DNA of 64,000 bases, taken from Caballeronia udeis. Lineage in GTDB: Bacteria > Pseudomonadota > Gammaproteobacteria > Burkholderiales > Burkholderiaceae. This document shows, one piece after another, positions 1 to 7,443 of the stretch; position 1 is the stretch's first letter, and each line of letters opens with the position of its first letter. Under the pieces are notes generated by a model. It made no database searches, was not told the DNA's origin, and saw nothing but the letters and a program-made list of their open reading frames with translations. Both the position numbers and the translations under genes were made by a program. The stretch covers positions 1 to 64,000 of the forward strand of contig NZ_FCOK02000053.1 in assembly GCF_001544555.2 (NCBI RefSeq), read 5' to 3'.

Positions 1-53
1 TGGATCACCAACGGGTTCATTCCATCGTCGCGTGGCCGTGGATGATTGATTCA

Positions 54-419
54 CTATTGAATTAGAAATGGAATAAGCCACTGCATGGCAGCGCCGGAGA
101 CAAGCGACGGGCCTTTCGATGCCGTGTCCGCGCCGAGCTGCCCGTCATCAACGACGAGCTTATAAGCCATGAAAAACAAAAACGCCACTCCTGCCCATTG
201 AATGATCCTGGTTAGATACGGCCAGTGGCTTAGCACTTCATGCAAGCCCAAACCGGTGAACAACAGCAACAACGCGAAGCCAAAGGTCGCCCCGGTAACA
301 TGCCGCATGCTTGCCGCAAGTCCGTACTGTGCGCCGGCGCCCAGCGCGACAATATTGACAGGTCCGGGTGAAATGGATGCAGCGAGCGCAAAGGCCGCCA
401 TGGAAAGGAAAATGCTCAT
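54..419 (-). pseudogene. truncated LysE/RhtB-family amino-acid exporter
   Basis: The 121-residue product begins like a LysE-family exporter: a first membrane helix followed by SISPGPVNIVALGAGAQYG, the family's N-terminal signature, then two more hydrophobic segments (about residues 40-58 and 68-87). Family members run about 200-210 residues, with MQWLNPKAW near the middle. Here the frame reads MQWLIPFLIQ and stops, so the last three helices are absent. I see no continuation of the family in any frame of the remaining 53 bases. The start is supported by GAGAGG about 8 bases upstream. It is probably a pseudogene cut by rearrangement just left of the window; a functional half-transporter is unlikely. 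Confidence 0.7.
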
Positions 420-444
420 CTACTACCTCTCGTCTACTAAGCCG

Positions 445-462
445 CTTCCCTCATTAGGGAAG
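445..462. promoter_or_regulatory. inverted repeat upstream of the lysE-like fragment
   Basis: CTTCCCT and AGGGAAG form a perfect 7-bp inverted repeat separated by four bases, about 25-45 bases upstream of the exporter start. It could be an operator or part of a leader. There is no independent evidence for either. Confidence 0.25.
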
Positions 463-581
463 TCCTGAAGACCGAAGGTATAGGCGGCACGAGTCCCTGT
501 ATTGAAGAAAATTACCCTTTGAGTTTTTTAGAGCCGAGTCTTTGCAGGAAATATCCGCTCGTTAAACCTGGAGCAACACGC

Positions 582-1388
582 TCATTTCGATGCGCCATGC
601 CGGCCTGCACCAGCGGCAAAGCGGTCCGCGCCGGCAAGTCCTTCTGCAAACACCGCAGCATAGCCACCCGCGCCTTCGTGGCGCAGTGCGCCGGTCAGAT
701 CATCGCCGAACGCGTTGTCATAGACCGAGCGCCGGTCGGCACGCATTGCCGCTTGTGGCAGCGCGGCCAACTCACGGGCAAGCTTTTCAGCGGCTGCGCG
801 CGAGCCGTCGTGTTCCACCACGCGATTCGCGAGACCGATCGCCAGCGCCTCGCTGGCATCGACAGGTCGGCCGGTAAGAATCAGGTCCAGCGCACGCGAC
901 ATCCCGATGAGCCGAGGTAGCCGCAGCGTTCCGCCATCGATCAGGGGTACGCCGAAACGCCTGCAGAAAACGCCCAGCACCGCATCCTCTTCGACAACCC
1001 GCAAATCGCACCACGCCGCGAGTTCCAGGCCGCCTGCCACAGCGTGCCCTGAGATTGCGGCAATGACAGTTTTGCCGAGCATCATTCGCGTGGGTCCCAT
1101 CGGTCCGGGACCTGTGCCGTTGGCATGAATCTCGTTGCGCCGCGTGTCGTCATTCAGCGCAGTAAGGTCCGCGCCCGCGCAGAACGTGCCACCCGCTCCC
1201 CACAGTACAGCGACCGCCAGGGAGTTGTCGGCGTCGAAGGTTTCAAAGGCCGCGCGCAGGGCATCGGCGACCTGCCGGTCGACCGCATTGCGACGCTCCG
1301 GCCGGTCGAGCACGACCGTTGCAACGCGCGGATCCATCGGATGCAATTCGAGCCGGACGTGGTCGCCGAAACGAGTGACAGGTGGCAT
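582..1388 (-). CDS. crotonase (enoyl-CoA hydratase/isomerase family) protein
   Basis: A 268-residue crotonase-fold protein, the normal family length. The oxyanion-hole region GGTFCAGADLTAL and the helix AGGLELAAWCDLR, with the first catalytic-type Glu, are both present. The second catalytic Glu of true enoyl-CoA hydratases (in QPEIxxG) appears to be replaced: the equivalent stretch reads VFCRRFGVPLIDGGT. Hydratase activity is therefore doubtful; an isomerase, hydrolase or other crotonase reaction is possible. The start was set at MPPVTRFGD because GGGAG lies just upstream; the frame stays open further 5' but that extension has no family resemblance. It stands alone, divergent from the DUF1428 gene. 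Confidence 0.85.
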   Translation of the reverse strand: MPPVTRFGDHVRLELHPMDPRVATVVLDRPERRNAVDRQVADALRAAFETFDADNSLAVAVLWGAGGTFCAGADLTALNDDTRRNEIHANGTGPGPMGPTRMMLGKTVIAAISGHAVAGGLELAAWCDLRVVEEDAVLGVFCRRFGVPLIDGGTLRLPRLIGMSRALDLILTGRPVDASEALAIGLANRVVEHDGSRAAAEKLARELAALPQAAMRADRRSVYDNAFGDDLTGALRHEGAGGYAAVFAEGLAGADRFAAGAGRHGASK

Positions 1389-1631
1389 GGTTTGGCTCCC
1401 GGGCAAACGGTGTTCGAATTCGAAAAAGGATACGCCGCCGGCGTCCAGGTCGCACACGGGTGGGCGATGGTTCAAAAAATAATCGATGAGGGTTGTCGAT
1501 TTCTCGGCGTGCTGTGCGTCGTGTGGATAGGGCCGTGATGCCAGGGCGGTGATCCGGCAATGCAACGCGACCCGGCCTGAACAACGTCGCTTTGTGCCCC
1601 TAATTATCGATATCGAAAATGGAGAGCGTTC

Positions 1632-1985
1632 ATGACTTATGTAGATGGATTTGTCGTCGCGGTGCAGACCGCCAATCGCGAGACGTACAGGAAATTTTCC
1701 GAGGCGGCTGCGGTCGTCTTCAAGGAAAACGGTGCGTTGAATGTGGTCGAATGCTGGGGGGATGATGTTCCGGAAGGGAAGCTGACGTCGTTTCCAATGG
1801 CGGTCAAGCGCGCGGACGACGAGACGGTGGTGTTCTCATGGGTCACCTGGCCGTCGCGTCAGGTGAGGGATGAAGGGATGAAAGCGGTAATGGCCGATCC
1901 CAGATCGCAACCCGACACGAACCCGATGCCTTTCGACGGCAAACGGCTGATCTACGGCGGCTTCGAGGTGATCGTGAACGTGTGA
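1632..1985 (+). CDS. DUF1428 family protein
   Basis: A 117-residue protein beginning MTYVDGFVVAVQTANRE and containing VVECWGDDVPEGKLTSF and FSWVTWPSRQVRDEGMKA. This matches the small YbaA/DUF1428 family, a dimeric alpha/beta-barrel-type fold with no established reaction. The length is normal. GGAGAG sits 8 bases before the ATG. It is a single gene, divergent from the crotonase and convergent with the EamA remnant. The family is often induced under stress or carried near metabolic genes, but nothing here narrows its function. Confidence 0.85.
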   Translation: MTYVDGFVVAVQTANRETYRKFSEAAAVVFKENGALNVVECWGDDVPEGKLTSFPMAVKRADDETVVFSWVTWPSRQVRDEGMKAVMADPRSQPDTNPMPFDGKRLIYGGFEVIVNV

Positions 1986-2034
1986 GTAGCGACCGGGCGG
2001 TCCGGTCGCGACAGAAAAAGTACGGCCGCCCGTT

Positions 2035-2137
2035 CTACTTCGCAGAAGCCCGGCGCCGCGTACCCATGCCGGGCAGCCACTTGATCACGCCCGTCACAAG
2101 CGCCGTACCAATGAGAATAGTGACGCACGCGTTGATC
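2035..2137 (-). pseudogene. orphan 3' fragment of an EamA-family transporter gene
   Basis: Read on the minus strand, this stretch encodes about 33 residues ending MGTRRRASAK and a stop. It is nearly the same as the C-terminus of the intact EamA transporter encoded at 4550-5488 (ending MGARRRASVK). The nucleotide match extends over 2013-2137 against 4528-4652: 125 aligned bases with 11 mismatches and no gaps, mostly synonymous. No start or upstream part of the gene exists here. It is either a duplication made when the lectin/methyltransferase segment was inserted, or the tail of a deleted paralogue. Confidence 0.85.
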
Positions 2138-2140
2138 CCC

Positions 2141-2393
2141 ATTGAAAGCTGGTTTAACAGCTTTAAAAACGAGCGGTTTCATTGCGTGCATGCCGCCAAA
2201 CCCCGACATAAAGGTGGAAAATTTCGAAGTTTTTTCTAATCGCAATAGAAGCATTCAACGCTTGGCTACATTCACCAATCCAATATTTCAAACGCTGTAT
2301 CAATGAATAAAATCAGCGCAAGCAGATTGCATAAAATTCATCTGCTGCGATAAAAAATATCAGCGGAAACTCTGTCAGTTGACTATTTATCAC
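2141..2393. other. A+T-rich non-coding stretch downstream of the lectin gene
   Basis: About 250 bases, clearly richer in A+T than the surroundings, between the EamA fragment and the 3' end of the lectin gene. I see no convincing gene, strong hairpin with T-run or repeat. The composition suggests it belongs to the same transferred segment as the lectin. Confidence 0.5.
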
Positions 2394-3215
2394 CTAAAAC
2401 GAAAACGAAAACGGTGCCCCTCCGCAAATTCCAATGCAAAAACCTCGGCCTGGGCCCCTATGGTCTTTGTAATCGGGATGGTGAAGGCCATTCCTCAGGT
2501 CCCAAATAGGTGTGGGTGCATAAACTACGAGATTACCGTCGGTCTGGAATGCGAAGATGGATCCACTGTTACCACCGGTATATGTGGCCCATACCGGGGT
2601 TGACCCGGCATAAACCGCAAAATTACCGTCACTTTGCATAACAGCATGAGTGACGCCCCTGTTTTGCGTGTATGCAGCCCAGACAAATGCGCCGCCGTTC
2701 TTGTATAGAACCAGGTTACCGTCAGACTGCAAAATAATGAAGTAAGCTCCAGCGGAGACGCTTTGCCCAGCCTGAAGCGATTGTCCGGAGGAGAGCACAC
2801 GATTCTGGCTACCCGGTTGGATATTGTTGGGGTCTTGGGTATTACTCGCCCATATTGGCCGTTGCCAATAGATGGCGATGTTACCGTCGTCCTGTACCGC
2901 TAGCGTTGAATTGGGGCGAAACGTCCCGGTACTCCACACTACTTTGTTAGCAGAGTTGTAAAGGACAAAGTTACCGTCGGTCTGCATTACTGCGACCGTC
3001 GCACCTTTCCCGCCAGTCTTTGTAGCCCACACGGTGCTTGATGGTCCGTACATTACCAGATTACCGTCGGCATGGAGTGTCAGAACGTATTGGCTATTAT
3101 CTGACCACAGTTGTGCACCCTGCTGAAGAGATTCTCCCGGATTGAGGTTGCGGGCAGAGACACTTCCAAACGACAAAAACCAGAGACTGATGACAATAAG
3201 CAGCAGTTTTTTCAT
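2394..3215 (-). CDS. secreted tandem bulb-type (MMBL) lectin protein, candidate LlpA-like bacteriocin
   Basis: A 273-residue protein with a Sec signal peptide (MKKLLLIVISLWFLSFG, likely cleaved after SVSA, about residue 22). Two monocot-mannose-binding-lectin domains follow (about 23-135 and 139-245). Each has three sugar-pocket motifs of the QxDxNxVxY type: HADGNLVMY, QTDGNFVLY, QDDGNIAIY, then QSDGNLVLY, QSDGNFAVY, QTDGNLVVY. A short C-terminal tail ends in FSFSF. Two MMBL domains, about 270-280 residues and a terminal Phe are the architecture of LlpA lectin-like bacteriocins, which kill related bacteria through BamA; forms with signal peptides are known from Burkholderia and Xanthomonas. 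No immunity gene is expected. It lies in an A+T-richer insert. A non-toxic secreted lectin remains possible. Confidence 0.8.
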   Translation of the reverse strand: MKKLLLIVISLWFLSFGSVSARNLNPGESLQQGAQLWSDNSQYVLTLHADGNLVMYGPSSTVWATKTGGKGATVAVMQTDGNFVLYNSANKVVWSTGTFRPNSTLAVQDDGNIAIYWQRPIWASNTQDPNNIQPGSQNRVLSSGQSLQAGQSVSAGAYFIILQSDGNLVLYKNGGAFVWAAYTQNRGVTHAVMQSDGNFAVYAGSTPVWATYTGGNSGSIFAFQTDGNLVVYAPTPIWDLRNGLHHPDYKDHRGPGRGFCIGICGGAPFSFSF

Positions 3216-3354
3216 TTTCTTCCTTCTAATCTTATAGGTGACCAGCGTCTCCGACTCAGTCTTTCAAAGCGTTGGGCAGTTTGATAACGGGGAGCTTTAA
3301 AGCGCTTTAATCGTAGCTGCGTTGTCATTGAATCTTTCATTAATATGCCAAAAA
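3216..3354. promoter_or_regulatory. divergent lectin/methyltransferase promoter region with a 14-bp palindrome
   Basis: This is the only space between the divergent lectin and methyltransferase starts, so it must carry both promoters. TTAAAGCGCTTTAA at 3297-3310 is a perfect palindrome and a plausible operator. No promoter boxes were clear enough to assign. Confidence 0.4.
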
Positions 3355-4440
3355 ATGACAATCGCGGACTTGGGCGCACGTGAAACTGGCGGAAAATACA
3401 ATCAGGAGCTGTCTTGGTTTGTGGCATGGCGCGCTGCGAACGGGAAGCATTTTCACGACATCGAACACCCTCTACATTGCCTCATGAAGATATTAAAAAC
3501 TGTTGACGAATTAGACGAGGAAATACGCAAATGCGATGCTGTAAGCAGCGATACGGAGCTGAGAGCGTTGTTCCGCACTTTCAAGATGAAATATTCCAAG
3601 GCTGACGAAGATCCATTCAGCATGGCGTACGCGACTGCTCAATTTAAGCTTTACGAAGAGATATCCGGACAACCGTACCGACTTCAGAACGAAGAAACGA
3701 AATTTGATTTGGACGCGGTCGCTGTCAGGCCGTTTCCCTATAGCACCGGGAGCACGCAGGTAGTAGGAGACCAGCTTTTTGCAATCGGTTCGTTGATGCG
3801 TCGAATGAAGATCCCAAGCGGCGGCCGGATCCTGGAATTTGGGCCCGGATGGGGCAATACGACTATCGCATTTGCCAAGGCGGGATTTCAGGTCACAGCT
3901 GTCGACATCGAAAAGCGATTTTGCGAATTATTGGAACGCCGTGCCGCCCAGGCTCATGTGTCGCTGAGCGTTATCAACGATGACTTCATGTGGGCCGAGT
4001 CTGTTTCCGAACCGTATGATGCGGTTGTCTTCTTCGAATGTTTTCATCATTGCGCCGATCACATGCGTTTGCTGCGGGCCTTGCAAAAAACCCTGAAGAT
4101 AAATGGGCGCATCTACTTTCTGGGGGAACCCATTACCCGCAGATTCCGCATCGCCTGGGGATTACGTCTCGACGGGGAATCGCTTTGGGCAGTACGTAAG
4201 CACGGTTGGCTCGAGCTGGGGTTCAATGAAACGTACTTCGAGAGGGCGCTGGCTGGAGCTGGTTTGCGCGGCATGAAATATCAGTCTTTAACAACGACCG
4301 CTACTGTTTGGGAAATCGGTCGAATCGACGAATTTCATCCGCGGGTCCTGGACGTATGGATTAGCAAAACGCTCTCAAGGCTGGCGTCTTTCGCATCGAG
4401 GGGACGGGACGTGCTACGCGCGAGAAAGGCCCGCAATTAA
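3355..4440 (+). CDS. class I SAM-dependent methyltransferase
   Basis: The central domain has a classic SAM-binding motif I, ILEFGPGWGNTTIAFAKAG, followed by VDIEKRF (motif II acidic residue) and DAVVFFECFHHCADHMRLL, then a typical post-core strand region. The product is about 361 residues, with an uncharacterised N-terminal part of about 120 residues and a basic C-terminus. The substrate is unknown. The start is uncertain: the first ATG is used, but a TTG at 3322 and a GTG at 3421 are in frame, and none has a strong ribosome-binding site. It is divergent from the lectin gene in an A+T-richer segment, so it was probably acquired with it. No toxin-modifying role can be shown. Confidence 0.75.
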   Translation: MTIADLGARETGGKYNQELSWFVAWRAANGKHFHDIEHPLHCLMKILKTVDELDEEIRKCDAVSSDTELRALFRTFKMKYSKADEDPFSMAYATAQFKLYEEISGQPYRLQNEETKFDLDAVAVRPFPYSTGSTQVVGDQLFAIGSLMRRMKIPSGGRILEFGPGWGNTTIAFAKAGFQVTAVDIEKRFCELLERRAAQAHVSLSVINDDFMWAESVSEPYDAVVFFECFHHCADHMRLLRALQKTLKINGRIYFLGEPITRRFRIAWGLRLDGESLWAVRKHGWLELGFNETYFERALAGAGLRGMKYQSLTTTATVWEIGRIDEFHPRVLDVWISKTLSRLASFASRGRDVLRARKARN

Positions 4441-4444
4441 TCGA

Positions 4445-4466
4445 CAAAAGGCCGCACGGGCGGCCT
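4445..4466 (-). terminator. rho-independent terminator downstream of the EamA gene
   Basis: AGGCCGC and GCGGCCT (4449-4466) form a perfect 7-bp stem with a four-base loop. Read on the minus strand it is followed directly by TTTTG, as expected for an intrinsic terminator ending the EamA transcript. It also lies just after the stop of the convergent methyltransferase gene and may act on it too, though without a T-run on that strand. Confidence 0.7.
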
Positions 4467-4527
4467 CTCGTCGTCATATCTGAATGCTTTCCACATGGGC
4501 TTTTCCTTTCTCATAGAACTTGCTTCA

Positions 4528-4652
4528 AGAAAAAGTACGCCCGCCCGTTCTACTTCACAGAAGCCCGGCGTCGCGCACCCATGCCGGGAAGCCACTTGAT
4601 CACGCCCGTCGCAAGCGCGGTCCCGATGAGAATAGTCACGCACGCCTTGATC
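4528..4652. repeat. intact-gene copy of the EamA 3'-end repeat
   Basis: Partner of the direct repeat at 2013-2137 (11 mismatches in 125 aligned bases). The two copies bracket the lectin/methyltransferase segment in the same orientation. Confidence 0.85.
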
Positions 4653-5488
4653 ATTCCGGGCGACACGTGCTCGGAGAGAAACAGCGCGCCCCACAGGATG
4701 CCGAAGATCGGGATGACAAACGTGACGCTGATCGTGCGTGCGGGGCCGGTTGCCGCGATCAGCCGGAAGAACAGCATATAGGCGATGCCGGTACACGCAA
4801 CGCCAAGCGCGATCACGGCTTCCCACGACTGCGCCGAGATGGGGGTAGCCGGCCACCAGAACACCGCGAACGGCAGCAGCACGACGGTGGCGGCGGACAT
4901 GGTGCCGGTGGCGACGACGAGCGAATCGACACCGGTGAGATTGCGCTTCGTGAAGCTCGCGGCAATCCCGTACAGCAGCGTGGCGCCGAGCGCAGCGGCC
5001 GCGGCAAGTGCGGTGGCCGCCGGCGTCACGCTCGCTCCTGTGCTGGCGCCCCCATCCATCTGATTCCAGACCAGCGCGACCACGCCGACAAAACCAATCA
5101 CGAGCCCTGCAATGCGCAACGCGCTCAGGCGATCCTTCAGCCACAGGAATGCGACGATTGCACCCCATAGCGGCGTGGTGGCATTGATCACCGATGTCAC
5201 GCCCGCCGACAGCGTGAGTTCCGCGAAGGCGAAGAGGCAAAACGGCGCGGCCGAGTTCAGGATGCCGACAACAAAAAGCGGCCATGCATGGGTGCGCATG
5301 ACGCGCAAGGAGCCGCGCGCGGACCCGCGCATGAGTAGTACGGCGAGCAGGAACAACGCGCCGATGCCCACGCGCAACGCCATCAACGGCGCGACGCCAA
5401 AGTCGGTGACGCCGACACGGATAAAAAGGAACGAGCCTCCCCACAGAGCGGCGAGGATGAGCAACTGGACGATGTTTATAGGATTCAT
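4550..5488 (-). CDS. EamA/DMT-family transporter
   Basis: A 312-residue inner-membrane protein with about ten hydrophobic segments in two EamA repeats. Repeat one has LAALWGGSFLFIRVGV near the N-terminus and the internal TSVINATTPLWGAIVAFLWLKDRLS; repeat two has ISVTFVIPIFGILWGALFLSEHVSP. These are the hallmarks of drug/metabolite-superfamily exporters. Export of amino acids or other metabolites is likely, but the substrate is unknown. The start at MNPINIVQLL follows the family; the frame is open for 67 more codons without resemblance to the family. The last 100 bases are duplicated at 2035-2137. Confidence 0.9.
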   Translation of the reverse strand: MNPINIVQLLILAALWGGSFLFIRVGVTDFGVAPLMALRVGIGALFLLAVLLMRGSARGSLRVMRTHAWPLFVVGILNSAAPFCLFAFAELTLSAGVTSVINATTPLWGAIVAFLWLKDRLSALRIAGLVIGFVGVVALVWNQMDGGASTGASVTPAATALAAAAALGATLLYGIAASFTKRNLTGVDSLVVATGTMSAATVVLLPFAVFWWPATPISAQSWEAVIALGVACTGIAYMLFFRLIAATGPARTISVTFVIPIFGILWGALFLSEHVSPGMIKACVTILIGTALATGVIKWLPGMGARRRASVK

Positions 5489-5799
5489 TTGAGGGCGTCG
5501 AGCGCAGTGGGGTCGCGACGCGGAACCATCGTAACGGTGCCGTGGCGCGAGATGGTTCAGTCCGGCGTGAAACGATAAAAGAGAACACGTGGTGGTTCGC
5601 TGTATGGCTGTCATCGTAGTCGTGGGGCCGGAACACGCCAAACGAACAATTCTCACGCCTATGTGAGAAAAATTGCGATCAGATTGCACAGCAAGAGAAA
5701 TCCGCCCATGACGCAGGCCGTTCTCAGGGTTATCTCTAGTATCTCAATAAGTTTGCAAATTTGTATGATGACCACATCACCCAACAAATAAGAGACTGC
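5489..5799. promoter_or_regulatory. divergent EamA/gntR intergenic region with an inverted repeat
   Basis: No gene seen in 311 bases. TTCTCAC (5650-5656) and GTGAGAA (5663-5669) form a perfect 7-6-7 inverted repeat. Nearer the regulator start the sequence turns A+T-rich (5740-5770) and includes the palindrome CAAATTTG at 5756-5763, about 37 bases before the start. Either could be an operator of the GntR regulator; neither is proven. Confidence 0.4.
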
Positions 5800-6504
5800 A
5801 TGTTCGAGAAGATTCCTGCGCAAGCCTTGAGCGACACGGTCGCGCAGCAGCTTCAGTTGCAAATCGAAAAGGGCAGCTTCGTAAAGAGCGGCAAGTTGCC
5901 CACTGAAGCCGTGCTCGCGCAGGAGTTCGGGGTCAGCCGCACGGTCATCCGCGAAGCGATCTCGCGGCTGAAGAACGAAGGCATGGTCGAGCCGCGCCAG
6001 GGCAGCGGCGTGTTTATTGTCGAGCGGGCAGGGATCAGGCCTCTGCGGATCGACTACGCGCAAGCGGTCGAACCGGGCGCGGTCGTGCAGATCCTGGCGC
6101 TGCGCCGGGCGATCGAGGCGGAAGTGGCATCGGAGGCGGCCATGCGCCGGACCGATGCGCAGATGGACGTGATCGAAGCAAAGCTGGCGCAGATCGATGT
6201 TGCTGTTGCGCAAGGCGAGGACGGCGTGACTGAGGACGTCGAGTTTCATCGGGCGATTGCCAGCGCCACCGGCAACCCGTATTTCCTGACCACGCTGGCA
6301 TTCCTGAACCAGTATCTCGAAGCCGGCACGCTCGTTACGCGCCGCAACGAAGCGCTGCGAGAAGACTTTTCGCGGCAAGTCCGCGAAGAACACGCACGGA
6401 TCGCGGCCGCCATTCGCGCGGGCGACCCCATGGCTGCGCGCAATGCCGCACAGACCCACCTTTACAACGCCGCTCGCCGCCTCGCGGAAGCCGGCATTTT
6501 CTGA
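5800..6504 (+). CDS. FadR-subfamily GntR transcriptional regulator of the tetronate operon
   Basis: A 234-residue regulator. The N-terminal winged helix (about residues 10-75) contains LPTEAVLAQEFGVSRTVIRE and ends in RQGSGVFI. The C-terminal FCD ligand domain has the metal/ligand positions EFHRAIASATGN, EEHARI and AQTHLYNA. FCD proteins bind small organic acids, so a tetronate or a pathway intermediate is the expected effector. It is the first gene of the operon, 24 bases before ltnD. The start is the ATG preceded by AAGAGA; an upstream TTG in frame is less likely. Confidence 0.88.
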   Translation: MFEKIPAQALSDTVAQQLQLQIEKGSFVKSGKLPTEAVLAQEFGVSRTVIREAISRLKNEGMVEPRQGSGVFIVERAGIRPLRIDYAQAVEPGAVVQILALRRAIEAEVASEAAMRRTDAQMDVIEAKLAQIDVAVAQGEDGVTEDVEFHRAIASATGNPYFLTTLAFLNQYLEAGTLVTRRNEALREDFSRQVREEHARIAAAIRAGDPMAARNAAQTHLYNAARRLAEAGIF

Positions 6505-6528
6505 CCGGTTGATTCAAAGGATAACTAA

Positions 6529-7443
6529 ATGTCCAGAAATGTGGGAGTGATCGGCTTGGGCGCAATGGGCCTGGGCGTCGCGCGTTCGTTGTTGCGCGCG
6601 GGCTTCAAGGTTCATGCGTGCGACGTGCGTACTCAAGTGCTCGACGCGTTCGCGGGCGAGGGCGGCATTGCCTGCGCCACGCCTGCCGAGCTGGGCGGCC
6701 AGTGCGAGGTGGTGGTGACGGTCGTTGTCAATGCGGCGCAAACAGAGACCGTGCTGTTTGGCTCGCAATTGCAAGCAGGTCAACGCGGCGCCGTCTCCGC
6801 GATGAAACCCGGCGGCGTGGTTCTGGCCTGTGCGACGGTGTCCCCGGCCTTTGCCATCGAACTCGGCAAGCGTGTGGAAGCAGCCGGCCTGCATATGCTC
6901 GATGCACCGCTGTCCGGTGGCGCGGCACGCGCCGCATCCGGCGAAATGACGATGATGACCTCAGGCCCCGCATCCGCGTATGAAGCTTGCGAGGATGTGC
7001 TCGAAGCGATTGCGGGCAAGGTTTACCGGCTGGGCGGTGAGCATGGCGCAGGCTCGAAAGTGAAGATCATCAACCAGCTTCTGGCGGGCGTTCACATAGC
7101 CGCGGCGGCCGAAGCCATGGCGCTTGGGCTTCGCGAAGGCGTGGACCCGGACGCGCTCTACGACGTCATTACGCATAGCGCAGGCAACTCGTGGATGTTC
7201 GAGAACCGCGTGCCGCACATTCTTGCGGGAGACTACACGCCGCTGTCAGCCGTCGATATCTTCGTGAAGGATCTCGGTCTCGTACTCGATACGGCGCGTT
7301 CGTCGAAGTTTCCGCTGCCCTTGTCGGCCGCGGCGCACCAGATGTTCATGATGGCGTCGACGGCCGGGCACGGCGGCGAAGATGACTCGGCCGTGATCAA
7401 GATTTTCCCGGGCATCGACGTGCCGAAAGGAGTCCAACAATGA
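6529..7443 (+). CDS. ltnD: L-threonate dehydrogenase (3-hydroxyisobutyrate dehydrogenase family)
   Basis: A 304-residue NAD-dependent beta-hydroxyacid dehydrogenase. The Rossmann motif GLGAMGLGVARSLLRAG is at the N-terminus, the substrate loop DAPLSGGAARAASGEMTMM in the middle, and the catalytic Lys in GAGSKVKIINQLL. LtnD oxidises L-threonate at C2 to 2-oxotetronate in the cytoplasm. The assignment to threonate rather than another hydroxyacid relies on the downstream otnK, otnC, otnI and denD, the set characterised in Ralstonia. AGGATAAC precedes the ATG. The stop overlaps the otnK start (ATGA). Confidence 0.88.
   Translation: MSRNVGVIGLGAMGLGVARSLLRAGFKVHACDVRTQVLDAFAGEGGIACATPAELGGQCEVVVTVVVNAAQTETVLFGSQLQAGQRGAVSAMKPGGVVLACATVSPAFAIELGKRVEAAGLHMLDAPLSGGAARAASGEMTMMTSGPASAYEACEDVLEAIAGKVYRLGGEHGAGSKVKIINQLLAGVHIAAAAEAMALGLREGVDPDALYDVITHSAGNSWMFENRVPHILAGDYTPLSAVDIFVKDLGLVLDTARSSKFPLPLSAAAHQMFMMASTAGHGGEDDSAVIKIFPGIDVPKGVQQ

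Noticed and set aside
4437..5636. 399-residue open frame on the minus strand
   Set aside because: It lies in another frame over the EamA gene, is Arg/His-rich and shows no family; the EamA frame has clear membrane helices.
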